A stretch of 64,000 bases of DNA from Mycobacterium innocens. Lineage in GTDB: Bacteria > Actinomycetota > Actinomycetes > Mycobacteriales > Mycobacteriaceae. Every line of letters starts with the position of its first letter. The stretch's first letter is position 1. A program made the translations under genes and the position numbers. The notes below the pieces were generated by a model, which was not told where the DNA came from, ran no database searches, and saw only the letters and a program-made list of their open reading frames with translations. Of this stretch, positions 17,407 to 26,801 are shown piece after piece. The stretch spans positions 1 through 64,000 of the forward strand of contig NZ_UPHQ01000276.1 of the NCBI RefSeq assembly GCF_900566055.1, in the 5' to 3' direction.

Positions 17407-17555
17407 ATGGTTAACCGCGCGAATAAGCGGCTATATCCGCTTGGCGAATATCAGTGACGGCCGGGCGTTAGTGGTGTAACACTGAAACGCCGCGATTCCG
17501 ATGTGCAATCGGCGCACGGCACCTACCGGCAACCTGGGGCGAAAGGTCTGCGGAC

Positions 17556-18041
17556 GTGAGCGAGGAAGTCCAATCAACGGGGCTGGCGGAAGCGGCACGC
17601 GATCACCTCGCCGCCGAGCTGGCCAGGCTGCGGCAACGCCACGACCGCCTCGAGATCGAGGTCAAGAATGACCGAGGGATGGTCGGTGACCACGGGGACG
17701 CCGCCGAGGCGATCCAGCGCGCCGACGAGCTGGCCCTACTCGCAGACCGGATCAACGAACTGGACCGGCGGCTCAAGTCCGGGCCGCTGCGCGACACCGG
17801 GTCCGACACACTGCCCGGTGGCACCGAGGTGACGTTGCGGTTTCCCGACGGTGAGGTCGTCACGATGCACGTGATCTCCATCATCGAAGAGAGTCCCGAA
17901 GGCCACGAAGCGGAAACGCTGACCGCCAATAGCCCGCTCGGTCAGGCGCTCGCCGGGCGTCAACCCGGCGACACCGTCACCTACTCCACCCCCCGGGGGC
18001 CGAGTCAGGTCGAGCTGATCGCGATGAAGTTGCCCGCCTGA
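17556..18041 (+). CDS. Gre-like transcription factor family protein (Rv3788 homologue)
   Basis: A 161-residue protein with an N-terminal coiled coil ([23 protein letters not shown] through [13 protein letters not shown], residues about 10-75) and a C-terminal FKBP-like GreA/GreB domain ([33 protein letters not shown]). This is the Rv3788 type, a Gre-family protein reported to bind the RNA polymerase secondary channel and inhibit transcription rather than stimulate cleavage. GTG 17556 has GAAAGG about ten bases upstream. It precedes the arabinan gene block on the same strand but is probably its own unit. Confidence 0.85.
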   Translation: MSEEVQSTGLAEAARDHLAAELARLRQRHDRLEIEVKNDRGMVGDHGDAAEAIQRADELALLADRINELDRRLKSGPLRDTGSDTLPGGTEVTLRFPDGEVVTMHVISIIEESPEGHEAETLTANSPLGQALAGRQPGDTVTYSTPRGPSQVELIAMKLPA

Positions 18042-18105
18042 TCGGCCGACGCACGGAAACGGAAGGCACCCGAGGCGCGGGCCGGCCCAGTTAGACTTCC
18101 CCCCG

Positions 18106-18543
18106 ATGATCCCGCCCGAGCCTGATGCCGCGCCCACGCGCGAGCACCATCAGCACTTGCATCTGACGACCCAGATGATGCGTTTCGTCGTCACCGGCGG
18201 TTTCGCGGCGATCGTCGACTTCAGCGTCTACGTGGCGCTCTACAAAGGGGTGGGCCTGCAGGTTGACCTGTCGAAGTTCATCAGCGTCGTGGTCGGCACC
18301 ATCACCGCCTACCTGATCAACCGCCGATGGACCTTCCAGGCCTCGCCGAGCGGAGCGCGGTTTGCCGCGGTCATGGGCCTTTACGCGGTTACCTTCGCCG
18401 TGCAGGTCGGGCTCAACCATCTGTGCCTGGCGCTGTTGCACTACCGGGGGTGGGCGATACCCGTCGCGTTCGTGATCGCGCAGGGCACCGCCACGGTGAT
18501 CAACTTCGTCGTGCAGCGAGCGGTGATCTTCCGGATCCGCTGA
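18106..18543 (+). CDS. GtrA-family membrane protein (Rv3789 homologue)
   Basis: A 145-residue protein with four membrane spans and the GtrA-like pattern: [31 protein letters not shown], and a final [18 protein letters not shown]. tuberculosis Rv3789 (121 residues) begins at the MRFVVTGG equivalent; here an extra 24 hydrophilic residues with several histidines precede it if ATG 18106 is used. Rv3789 has been proposed either to flip decaprenyl-phosphoryl-arabinose or to act as an anchor recruiting AftA. The TAGACT hexamer at 18092-18097 lies eight bases before the start. dprE1 follows 110 bases downstream. Confidence 0.85.
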   Translation: MIPPEPDAAPTREHHQHLHLTTQMMRFVVTGGFAAIVDFSVYVALYKGVGLQVDLSKFISVVVGTITAYLINRRWTFQASPSGARFAAVMGLYAVTFAVQVGLNHLCLALLHYRGWAIPVAFVIAQGTATVINFVVQRAVIFRIR

Positions 18544-18653
18544 GCGGACTGCGGACCTATCGTCCGGCTTCGCCGCACACTCGATCGAGCTGTTCCGCTG
18601 CCGGACGTCGGCGTCCCGCGGCGTCACCGCGGGAGGCGGTACCCTCTTTGACG

Positions 18654-20036
18654 ATGTCGAGCAACGCCAGTTCCACCACCCCAACCCGGTTGACCGGGTG
18701 GGGCCGCACCGCGCCCTCGGTGGCCGACGTGCTGCGCACGCCCGATCCGGAAGTGATCGCCAAGGCGGTGGCCCGGGCGGCCGAATCCGGTGCCCGGGGT
18801 GTGATCGCCCGCGGCCTGGGCCGCTCCTACGGCGACAACGCGCAAAACGGCGGCGGCCTGGTGATCGACATGAGCGGGCTGAACAACATCCACTCCATCA
18901 GCGCCGACACCAAGCTGGCCGACGTCGACGCCGGCGTCAACCTCGACCAGCTGATGAAGGCCGCCCTGCCGTTCGGGCTGTGGGTGCCGGTGCTGCCCGG
19001 CACCCGGCAAGTCACCGTCGGTGGCGCGATCGCCTGCGACATTCACGGCAAGAACCACCACAGCGCGGGCAGCTTCGGCAACCATGTGCGGTCGATGGAC
19101 CTGCTGCTGGCGAACGGCGAGGTCCGACGGCTCTCCCCGGACGGTGACGAGGCCGAGTTGTTCTGGGCCACCGTCGGCGGCAACGGGCTGACCGGCATCA
19201 TCCTGCGCGCCACCATCGAGATGACACCGACCGAGACCGCGTACTTCATCGCCGACGGTGACGTCACCGCCACCCTGGACGAGACCATCGCCCTGCACAG
19301 CGACGGCAGCGAAGCCGACTACACCTATTCCAGCGCCTGGTTCGACGCGATCAGCGCCCCCCCGAAGCTGGGCCGGGCGGCCATATCGCGCGGCTCGCTG
19401 GCCCGGCTGGAACAGCTGCCCACGAAGTTGCAGCGCAACCCGCTGAAATTCGATGCGCCCCAACTGCTCACATTCCCCGACGTGTTCCCCAACGGGCTGG
19501 CCAACAAATACACCTTCGGGCCGATCGGCGAGCTGTGGTACCGCAAGTCCGGAACCTACCGCGGCAAGATCCAGAACCTGACGCAGTTCTACCACCCGCT
19601 AGACATGTTCGGTGAATGGAACCGCGCCTACGGTCCGGCGGGTTTTCTGCAGTACCAGTTCGTGATTCCCACCGAGGCGGTCGACGAGTTCAAGAAGATC
19701 ATCCGCGACATCCAGGCCAGCGGCCACTACTCGTTTCTCAACGTGTTCAAGTTGTTCGGCCCCGGCAACCGGGCACCGCTGAGCTTTCCGATCCCGGGCT
19801 GGAACATCTGCGTCGACTTCCCGATCAAGGCCGGCCTGAACGAGTTCGTCAGCGAACTGGACCGCCGGGTACTGGAATTCGGCGGCCGGCTCTACACCGC
19901 CAAGGATTCCCGCACCACCGCCGAAACCTTCCACGCCATGTATCCGCGCATCGACGAATGGATTGCCGTGCGCCGCAAGGTCGACCCGCTGCGGGTGTTC
20001 GCCTCCGACATGGCCCGACGTTTGGAGCTGCTCTAG
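18654..20036 (+). CDS. dprE1: Decaprenylphosphoryl-beta-D-ribose 2'-epimerase subunit DprE1
   Basis: A 460-residue FAD-dependent oxidoreductase (VAO family), equal to Rv3790. It has the FAD-binding [16 protein letters not shown] and [23 protein letters not shown] regions and the C-terminal YTAKDSR lysine. Cys386, in WNICVDFP, corresponds to Cys387 of M. tuberculosis DprE1, the residue attacked by benzothiazinone inhibitors, so this enzyme keeps the sensitive form. DprE1 oxidises the 2'-OH of decaprenyl-phosphoryl-ribose; DprE2 then reduces the ketone to the arabino epimer. ATG 18654 has TACCCT (18640-18645) eight bases upstream. dprE2 starts ten bases after the stop. Confidence 0.96.
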   Translation: MSSNASSTTPTRLTGWGRTAPSVADVLRTPDPEVIAKAVARAAESGARGVIARGLGRSYGDNAQNGGGLVIDMSGLNNIHSISADTKLADVDAGVNLDQLMKAALPFGLWVPVLPGTRQVTVGGAIACDIHGKNHHSAGSFGNHVRSMDLLLANGEVRRLSPDGDEAELFWATVGGNGLTGIILRATIEMTPTETAYFIADGDVTATLDETIALHSDGSEADYTYSSAWFDAISAPPKLGRAAISRGSLARLEQLPTKLQRNPLKFDAPQLLTFPDVFPNGLANKYTFGPIGELWYRKSGTYRGKIQNLTQFYHPLDMFGEWNRAYGPAGFLQYQFVIPTEAVDEFKKIIRDIQASGHYSFLNVFKLFGPGNRAPLSFPIPGWNICVDFPIKAGLNEFVSELDRRVLEFGGRLYTAKDSRTTAETFHAMYPRIDEWIAVRRKVDPLRVFASDMARRLELL

Positions 20037-20046
20037 ATGGTGCGCA

Positions 20047-20811
20047 ATGGTTCTTGATGCCGTGGGAAACCCCCAGTCCATCCTGCTGCTGGGCGGCACG
20101 TCCGAAATCGGGCTGGCCATCTGCGAGCGCTACCTGCGCAACGCTCCGGCCCGTATCGTGTTGGCCTGCCTGCCCGACGACCCGGGCCGCGACGACGCGG
20201 TCGCTGCGATGAAGGCCGCCGGCGCGCGGTCGGTGGAACTCGTCGACTTCGACGCGGTGGACACCGAAAGCCACCCGAAGGTGATCGAGCAGTGCTTTGC
20301 CGATGGCGACATAGACGTGGCCATCGTCGCGTTCGGCCTGCTCGGGGACGCCGAAGAGCTGTGGCAGAACCAGCGCAAGGCGGTGCAAATCGCCGAGATC
20401 AACTACACCGCGGCGGTTTCGGTGGGTGTGCTGCTGGCCGAGAAGATGCGTGCCCAGGGCTTCGGCCAGATCATCGCAATGAGCACCGTGGCCGGCGAAC
20501 GGGTGCGCCGGTCCAACTTCGTCTACGGCTCCACCAAGGCCGGTCTGGACGGCTTCTACCTTGGATTGTCAGAGGCGTTGCGCGAGTACGGGGTTCGGGT
20601 TCTGGTGATCCGGCCGGGCCAGGTCCGTACCCGGATGAGCGCGCATATCAAGGAAGCTCCGCTGACCGTCGACAAGGAGTACGTCGCCAACCTCGCGGTG
20701 ACCGCGGCCGCAAAAGGTAAGGAATTGGTTTGGGCGCCAGCAGCATTCCGTTACGTGATGATGGTGTTGCGACACATCCCGCGAAGCATCTTCCGCAAGC
20801 TGCCCATCTGA
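20047..20811 (+). CDS. dprE2: Decaprenylphosphoryl-2-keto-erythro-pentose reductase DprE2
   Basis: A 254-residue short-chain dehydrogenase, the same length as Rv3791. The N-terminal [13 protein letters not shown] binds the cofactor; the catalytic set is Ser in AMSTVAGER and the YGSTKAG tyrosine-lysine motif. It reduces the keto intermediate from DprE1 to decaprenyl-phosphoryl-arabinose, the only known arabinose donor for mycobacterial arabinans. It lies ten bases after dprE1 and two bases before aftA, so the three are cotranscribed. Confidence 0.95.
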   Translation: MVLDAVGNPQSILLLGGTSEIGLAICERYLRNAPARIVLACLPDDPGRDDAVAAMKAAGARSVELVDFDAVDTESHPKVIEQCFADGDIDVAIVAFGLLGDAEELWQNQRKAVQIAEINYTAAVSVGVLLAEKMRAQGFGQIIAMSTVAGERVRRSNFVYGSTKAGLDGFYLGLSEALREYGVRVLVIRPGQVRTRMSAHIKEAPLTVDKEYVANLAVTAAAKGKELVWAPAAFRYVMMVLRHIPRSIFRKLPI

Positions 20812-20813
20812 GC

Positions 20814-22787
20814 ATGCCGGGCGCCCGCAACGCGCTGGCCACTATTGGCCAGATGGCCCTGGCAGCGCTGGTGGCTGTGGTCGTAGCCGTGGTAGCGCTG
20901 AACGCTATTTCGCGGGTGGAGTGGCCGGCTTTCCCGTCGTCCAACCAGTTGCATGCGCTGACCACTGTCGGCCAGGTCGGCTGTTTGGCCGGGCTGCTCG
21001 CCGTCGGCTGGGGGTGGCGCTCCGGGCGGTTTCGCCGGCTGGCGCAGCTGGGCGGGCTGGTGCTGGTGTCGGCGTTCACCGTCGTCACGCTGGGCATGCC
21101 GCTGGGCGCCACCAAGCTGTACCTGTTCGGCGTCTCGGTCGACCAGCAGTTCCGCACCGAGTACCTGACCCGGCTCGCCGACAGCCCCGCCCTGCAGGAC
21201 ATGACCTACCTCGGGCTGCCGCCGTTCTACCCGCCCGGCTGGTTCTGGATCGGCGGTCGCGCCGCCGCCCTGACCGGCACACCCGCCTGGGAGATGTTCA
21301 AACCCTGGGCGATCACCTCGATCACCGTCGCTGTCGCGGTCGCGTTGGTGCTGTGGTGGCGGCTGATCCGCTTCGAATACGCGCTGCTGGTCACCACCGC
21401 CACGGCGGCGGTGACGCTGGCCTACAGCTCGCCGGAGCCGTACGCCGCGATGATCACCGTGCTGCTGCCGCCGGTGCTGGTGTTGACCTGGTCGGGGCTG
21501 CGCGCCGGCGATCGCCGCCGCGAGCGTGACGCCACAGTCACGCCCGAAGCCGAGGGTGACGCCATAGTCACACACGCCTGGATGGCGCCGACGAGGGCGG
21601 GTTGGGCCGCCGTCGTCGGCGCCGGCGTCTTCCTGGGCTTCGCGGCGACCTGGTACACGCTGCTATTCGCCTACAGCGCGTTCACTGTCGCGCTGATGGC
21701 GCTGCTGCTGGCCGGGTCCCGGTGGCGTCAGGGCGGCCTCAAGGCGGCCGTCGACCCGCTGCGCCGGCTGGCCGTCATCGGCGTCATCGCGGCGGCCATC
21801 GGCTCCAGCACCTGGCTGCCGTATCTGCTGCGGGCGGCCCGCGACCCGGTCAGCAACACCGGCAGCGCCCAGCATTACCTGCCGGCCGACGGCGCCGAAC
21901 TGGCCTTCCCGATGCTGCAGTTCTCGCTGCTGGGCGCGCTGTGCCTGCTGGGCACCCTGTGGCTGGTGGTCCGGGCGCGGTCGTCGACCCGGGCCGGCGC
22001 GCTGGCCATCGGTGTGCTGGCCGTCTACCTGTGGTCGCTGCTGTCGATGCTGACCACGCTGGCGCGCACCACGCTGCTGTCGTTTCGGCTGCAGCCGACG
22101 TTGACCGTGCTGCTGGCCGCGGCGGGCGTGTTCGGCTTCGTCGAGGTGGCACAAGCGCTGGCCGTAAGGCGGCACGCTGTGCTCCCGGTGGCCGGCGCGA
22201 TCGGACTGGCCGGTGCCATCGCGTTCAGCCAGGACATTCCCGACGTGCTGCGGCCCGACCTGACGGTCGCCTACACCGACACCGACGGCCACGGCCAGCG
22301 CGGTGACCGGCGCCCGCCCGGCTCCGAGAAGTACTACCCGGCGGTCGACGCGGCCATCCGAAAGGTCACCGGCAAACCGCGCAATCAGCTAGTGGTGCTT
22401 ACCGCCGACTACAGCTTCCTGTCGTACTACCCATATTGGGGTTTCCAGGGGCTGACGTCGCACTACGCCAACCCGCTGGCGCAGTTCGACAAGCGCGCCG
22501 CCCACATCGAGAGCTGGGCGAAGCTCAAGACCGCCGGCGAGTTCATCGCCGCCCTGGACAAGCTGCCCTGGCCGGCGCCGACGGTGTTTCTGATGCGCCG
22601 CGGCTCCAATGCCGCTGGAGCTAATACCTACACCCTGCGGCTGGCCGAAGACGTCTACCCCAACCAGCCCAACGTCCGTCGCTACACCGTGGATCTGAAG
22701 TCCGCCCTCTTCGCCGACCCCCGTTTCAGCGTCGACACCATAGGCCCCTTCGTCCTGGCCATTCGCAAACCGGCGGCGGGCGCCTGA
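20814..22787 (+). CDS. aftA: Arabinofuranosyltransferase AftA
   Basis: A 657-residue GT-C membrane enzyme corresponding to Rv3792 (643 residues). It has about eleven spans and a C-terminal extracytoplasmic domain ([53 protein letters not shown]). AftA attaches the first arabinofuranose to galactan using decaprenyl-phosphoryl-arabinose. ATG 20814 follows the dprE2 stop by two bases and the stop overlaps the embC ATG by one base. Residues 238-257 are an in-frame pair of 10-residue repeats encoded by two 30-base units with palindromic cores, which may explain the greater length. Confidence 0.94.
   Translation: MPGARNALATIGQMALAALVAVVVAVVALNAISRVEWPAFPSSNQLHALTTVGQVGCLAGLLAVGWGWRSGRFRRLAQLGGLVLVSAFTVVTLGMPLGATKLYLFGVSVDQQFRTEYLTRLADSPALQDMTYLGLPPFYPPGWFWIGGRAAALTGTPAWEMFKPWAITSITVAVAVALVLWWRLIRFEYALLVTTATAAVTLAYSSPEPYAAMITVLLPPVLVLTWSGLRAGDRRRERDATVTPEAEGDAIVTHAWMAPTRAGWAAVVGAGVFLGFAATWYTLLFAYSAFTVALMALLLAGSRWRQGGLKAAVDPLRRLAVIGVIAAAIGSSTWLPYLLRAARDPVSNTGSAQHYLPADGAELAFPMLQFSLLGALCLLGTLWLVVRARSSTRAGALAIGVLAVYLWSLLSMLTTLARTTLLSFRLQPTLTVLLAAAGVFGFVEVAQALAVRRHAVLPVAGAIGLAGAIAFSQDIPDVLRPDLTVAYTDTDGHGQRGDRRPPGSEKYYPAVDAAIRKVTGKPRNQLVVLTADYSFLSYYPYWGFQGLTSHYANPLAQFDKRAAHIESWAKLKTAGEFIAALDKLPWPAPTVFLMRRGSNAAGANTYTLRLAEDVYPNQPNVRRYTVDLKSALFADPRFSVDTIGPFVLAIRKPAAGA
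21525..21584 (+). repeat. Two 30-base palindromic repeats inside aftA
   Basis: Unit 1 at 21525-21554 and unit 2 at 21555-21584 each contain GTGACGCCA-A-AGTCAC with inverted arms GTGAC/GTCAC. They encode [10 protein letters not shown] and [10 protein letters not shown] in a loop between membrane spans. The palindromic core suggests a REP-like mobile repeat that inserted in frame. Confidence 0.6.
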
Positions 22788-25700
22788 TGGCCACCGAAAC
22801 CGCACCGGGCGCGCTGCAACAATTACCATCTACCTCCGTGAGCGACGCGGGAGCAAACTACCGGATCGCTCGGTTCGTCGCCGCCGTCGCGGGCCTGCTC
22901 GGGACCATCCTGGCGCTGGCCACCCCGCTGCTGCCGGTCAAGGAGACCACCGCGCAACTGAACTGGCCGCAAAGCGGCACCTTCACCAGCGTCGAGGCGC
23001 CGCTGATCAGCTATGTGGCCACCGAACTCAACATCGCCATCCCCTGCCAGGCCGCCGCCGGACTGGCCGGGCCGCAGAACACCGGCAAGACCGTGCTGTT
23101 GTCGACGGTGCCCAAGCAGGCCCCCAATGCCGTCGACCGCGGGCTGCTCATCCAGCGCGCCAACGACGACCTGGTGCTGGTGGTGCGCAATGTCCCGGTG
23201 GTCAGCGCTCCGCTGAGCCAGGTGCTGAGCCCCGCATGTCAGCAGTTGTCGTTTACCGCCCACGCCGACAAGGTCGCCGCCGAATTCGTGGGGCTCAAAC
23301 AGGGTCCCAACGCCGAACATGCCGGCGAACCGCTGCGCGGGGAGCGCAGCGGCTACGACTTTCGGCCGCAGATCGTCGGGGTGTTCACCGATCTGTCCGG
23401 GCCGACACCGCCGGGTCTGAGCTTCTCGGCGACCGTCGACACCCGCTACAGCAGCAGCCCCACCCCGCTGAAGATGGCCGCGATGATCCTGGGCCTGCTG
23501 TCCACCGCCGTCGCCCTGGTGGCATTGCACGTCCTCGACACCGCCGACGGCACTCGCCACCGGCGCATCCTGCCGCAGCGCTGGTGGTCGATCGGCGGGC
23601 TTGACGCCCTGGTCATCGCCGTGCTGGTGTGGTGGCACTTCGTCGGCGCCAACACCTCCGATGACGGCTACATCCTCACCATGGCCAGGGTGTCCGAACG
23701 TGCCGGCTACATGGCGAACTATTACCGTTGGTTCGGCACGCCCGAGGCGCCCTTCGGCTGGTACTACGACCTGCTGGCACTGTGGGCACACGTCAGCACC
23801 GCCAGCGTCTGGATGCGGCTGCCCACCCTGGCGATGGCCTTGACGTGCTGGTGGTTGATCAGCCGCGAGGTCATCCCCCGTCTCGGCCACGCCGTCAAAC
23901 ACAGCCGCGCTGCGGCGTGGACGGCGGCGGGGATGTTCCTGGCGGTGTGGCTGCCGCTGAACAACGGCCTGCGGCCGGAGCCGATCATCGCCCTGGGCAT
24001 CCTGCTGACCTGGTGTTCGGTCGAGCGCGCGGTGTCCACCAGCCGGCTGCTGCCGGTGGCGATCGCCTGCATCCTCGGTGCGCTGACGCTGTTCTCCGGG
24101 CCAACCGGCATCGCCTCCATCGGCGCGCTGCTGGTCGCGATCGGGCCGCTGCGGACCATCCTGCACCGGCGCTACAAACAGTTCGGCGCGCTGCCGCTGC
24201 TGGCGCCGTTGCTCGCCGCGGCCACCGTCACCGCGATCCTGATCTTCCGCGACCAGACGTTTGCCGGCGAGACCCAGGCAAGCCTGCTCAAGCGGGCCGT
24301 CGGCCCCAGCCTCAAGTGGTTCGACGAACACATCCGCTACGAGCGGCTGTTCATGGCCAGCCCCGACGGGTCGGTGGCCCGCCGCTTCGCGGTGCTGGCG
24401 CTGGTCGTCGCGCTCGCCGTCGCGGTGGCAATGTCGTTGCGCAAACGGCGAATTCCGGGCACGGCCGCCGGTCCCAGCCGCCGCATCATCGGGATCACCA
24501 TCATCTCGTTCCTGGCGATGATGTTCACCCCGACCAAATGGACCCACCACTTCGGGGTGTTCGCCGGGCTGGCGGGCTCACTGGGGGCGCTGGCCGCGGT
24601 CGCGGTAACCGGGGCGGCAATGCGGTCCCGACGTAACCGCACCGTGTTCGCCGCCGTGGTGATCTTCGTGATGGCGTTGTCCTTCGCCAGCGTCAACGGC
24701 TGGTGGTATGTCTCCAATTTCGGTGTTCCGTGGTCGAATTCGTTCCCGAAGTGGCGCTGGTCGCTCACCACCGCGCTGCTCGAGCTCTCGGTCGTGGTGC
24801 TGGTGGTGGCGGCGTGGTTTAACTTCGTCGACACCGACGACGGGTCGCCCAAGACCCGGATCGGGGCACGGCTGGCCCGGATAATCCAGTCCCCGTTGGC
24901 AATTGCGACGTGGCTGCTGGTGATCATGGAGGTCGCGTCGCTGACTCTGGGGATGATTTCCCAGTACCCGGCGTGGTCCGTCGGCCGGTCCAACCTGCAA
25001 GCTGTCACCGGCAAGACATGCGGGCTGGCCGAAGACGTACTGGTGGAGCTCGATCCCGACGCCGGCATGCTGCCGCCAGTGAGCGCTCCGGTTGCCGAGG
25101 CGCTCGGGGCCGGATTATCAGAATCCTTTACGCCCAACGGAATTCCCGCTGACGTCTCCGCCGACCCGGTGATGGAACGTCCGGGCGACCGCAGCTTCAT
25201 CAACGACGACGGCCTGGTCACCGGCACCGAAGCCGGCACCGAAGGCGGCACCACCGCCGCACCGGGGATCAACGGCTCCCGCGCCCGGCTGCCCTTCAAC
25301 CTGGACCCAGCCCGGACCCCGGTGCTGGGCAGCTGGCGGGCCGGCATCCAGGTGCCCGCGCTGCTCCGGTCGGGCTGGTATCGCCTGCCCCCCAAGGAGG
25401 AACGCAACAAGACACCGCTGCTGGTCGTTTCGGCAGCCGGCCGCTTCGATCCCCGTGAAGTCCAGGTGCAATGGGCCACCGACGACCAAGCGGCGTCCGG
25501 ACACCCCGGCGGCTCGATGAGCTTTGCCGATGTCGGCGCGGTGCCGGCCTGGCGTAACCTACGCGCGCCGCTGTCGGCCATTCCCGACAGCGCCACCCAG
25601 ATTCGCCTGGTGGCCGACGACGAGGACCTGGCTCCGCAGCACTGGATCGCCTTGACACCGCCGCGGATTCCGCGGCTGCGCACACTGCAGGACGTGGTGG

Positions 25701-26059
25701 GTTCCAAGGATCCGGTGTTCCTGGACTGGCTGGTCGGGCTGGCATTCCCATGCCAGCGACCGTTCGGCCATCAGAACGGCGTCGTCGAGACACCGAAATG
25801 GCGGATCCTGCCGGACCGGTTCGGCGCCGAGGCCAACTCTCCCGTCATGGACAAAAACGGCGGCGGCCCGCTGGGCATCGCCGAGCTGCTGCTGCGCGCG
25901 ACGACGGTGGCCAGCTATCTCAAGGACGACTGGTTCCGCGACTGGGGCTCGCTGCAGCGGCTGACCCCCTACTACCCCGACGCCGAGCCGGCACGCTTGC
26001 AGCTGGGCACGGTGACCCGTAGCGGTCTGTGGAATCCCGCGCCAATGCGCAAGGGGTAG
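22787..26059 (+). CDS. embC: Arabinosyltransferase EmbC
   Basis: A 1090-residue GT-C enzyme of the Emb family. It has an N-terminal span and jelly-roll-like extracytoplasmic region, the catalytic-loop motif NTSDDGYILTMARV, about fourteen further spans, and a C-terminal carbohydrate-binding region (GINGSRARLPFNLDPARTPVLGSW, FPCQRPFGHQNGV). EmbC extends the arabinan of lipoarabinomannan rather than arabinogalactan. It is chosen as EmbC from its place directly after aftA and before embA/embB. ATG 22787 overlaps the aftA stop by one base. A transposase relic follows, so cotranscription with embA is unlikely. Confidence 0.95.
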   Translation: MATETAPGALQQLPSTSVSDAGANYRIARFVAAVAGLLGTILALATPLLPVKETTAQLNWPQSGTFTSVEAPLISYVATELNIAIPCQAAAGLAGPQNTGKTVLLSTVPKQAPNAVDRGLLIQRANDDLVLVVRNVPVVSAPLSQVLSPACQQLSFTAHADKVAAEFVGLKQGPNAEHAGEPLRGERSGYDFRPQIVGVFTDLSGPTPPGLSFSATVDTRYSSSPTPLKMAAMILGLLSTAVALVALHVLDTADGTRHRRILPQRWWSIGGLDALVIAVLVWWHFVGANTSDDGYILTMARVSERAGYMANYYRWFGTPEAPFGWYYDLLALWAHVSTASVWMRLPTLAMALTCWWLISREVIPRLGHAVKHSRAAAWTAAGMFLAVWLPLNNGLRPEPIIALGILLTWCSVERAVSTSRLLPVAIACILGALTLFSGPTGIASIGALLVAIGPLRTILHRRYKQFGALPLLAPLLAAATVTAILIFRDQTFAGETQASLLKRAVGPSLKWFDEHIRYERLFMASPDGSVARRFAVLALVVALAVAVAMSLRKRRIPGTAAGPSRRIIGITIISFLAMMFTPTKWTHHFGVFAGLAGSLGALAAVAVTGAAMRSRRNRTVFAAVVIFVMALSFASVNGWWYVSNFGVPWSNSFPKWRWSLTTALLELSVVVLVVAAWFNFVDTDDGSPKTRIGARLARIIQSPLAIATWLLVIMEVASLTLGMISQYPAWSVGRSNLQAVTGKTCGLAEDVLVELDPDAGMLPPVSAPVAEALGAGLSESFTPNGIPADVSADPVMERPGDRSFINDDGLVTGTEAGTEGGTTAAPGINGSRARLPFNLDPARTPVLGSWRAGIQVPALLRSGWYRLPPKEERNKTPLLVVSAAGRFDPREVQVQWATDDQAASGHPGGSMSFADVGAVPAWRNLRAPLSAIPDSATQIRLVADDEDLAPQHWIALTPPRIPRLRTLQDVVGSKDPVFLDWLVGLAFPCQRPFGHQNGVVETPKWRILPDRFGAEANSPVMDKNGGGPLGIAELLLRATTVASYLKDDWFRDWGSLQRLTPYYPDAEPARLQLGTVTRSGLWNPAPMRKG

Positions 26060-26099
26060 GGGTGGCGGTTGACCTCTTGAGTGTTGGGGCCCGGCCCAC

Positions 26100-26485
26100 C
26101 GACAAGATCCAGCCGGCACGAGGCAACGGCTACGCATGGCGCTTCCTTCGGAAAGCTCGCTGTCAGAGCGTCAGCGACCCAGATCCAATTTCGCGCCGAC
26201 CTCCTCGGGATCGGCGTGGGCGAAGATTGCCTTGACCGCCGCGGTCGCCCACCGCAGCCTGTTTGCCGGTAACCGCCGGGTGCAGGTTGTGCACCAAATG
26301 GACTCGGCGCCGCTGCCACGATGCTCCGTGGAACTATTGGGCCACACGGGCTTTCAATCCGGCGTGGGTATCGGAGATGACCAGATGTACCCGCACAATC
26401 TGCGAGCTTGCAATGACGCCACAAACTCCCGCCAGAACGAATCGCTGTCACCAACGGCGGTACCTAACACCTCGGGGCTGCTCTC
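26100..26485 (-). pseudogene. Degenerate IS256-family (mutator-type) transposase remnant
   Basis: On the minus strand, pieces of a mutator-type transposase can be read across all three frames: PEVLGTAVGDSDSFWREFVASLQAR, then VHLVISDTHAGLKARVAQ followed by an in-frame stop, FHGASWQRRRVHLVHNL, AVKAIFAHADPEEVGAKLD and VADALTASFPKEA. These match, in order, the central catalytic and downstream regions of IS256-family transposases. Both ends are missing and no terminal inverted repeats are visible. It is dead DNA lodged between embC and embA. Confidence 0.75.
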
Positions 26486-26497
26486 GATCGGGCGTTA

Positions 26498-26507
26498 GTT
26501 AGCTAAC
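26498..26507. promoter_or_regulatory. Palindrome GTTAGCTAAC upstream of embA
   Basis: A perfect 10-base palindrome stands at the edge of the transposase relic, about 295 bases before embA, in AT-richer sequence. It may be part of the old element or an operator; nothing further supports either. Confidence 0.25.
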
Positions 26508-26787
26508 AAAGCTATACAGCGGGAGCAGGTTTTTCCGGCGTCGCAGCATGCTGCTTTCAGAAACGGCCTGGATACCTGCGCATTTCCGACGGCTCCTCCT
26601 GGCCCCAGGCAGAAGTTTTCGCAGTTCGATGCCACCAGCCGCCCACCGTCCGAGCCCGCGCTGACGGCGCCGAGACTGCGCCCACATCGCCGCTTAGCGC
26701 CGGCTTCACGCACCTGACGCAGACTCGATCGCAATAACCGCCCACGCTGTCCGGCCCCGCATCGCAAAGCCACTCAGCCTCGTCGCC

Positions 26788-26801
26788 TACGATCGACCCT
26801 C
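26788..26801 (+). promoter_or_regulatory. Candidate embA promoter (-10)
   Basis: TACGAT at 26788-26793 lies eight bases before the embA GTG, the distance that would place the transcription start at or next to the start codon. No Shine-Dalgarno sequence is present, consistent with a leaderless embAB message. Confidence 0.45.

Noticed and set aside
26060-26801. A functional insertion sequence between embC and embA
   Set aside because: The transposase is broken across frames with an internal stop, is far shorter than a whole element, and has no visible terminal repeats.
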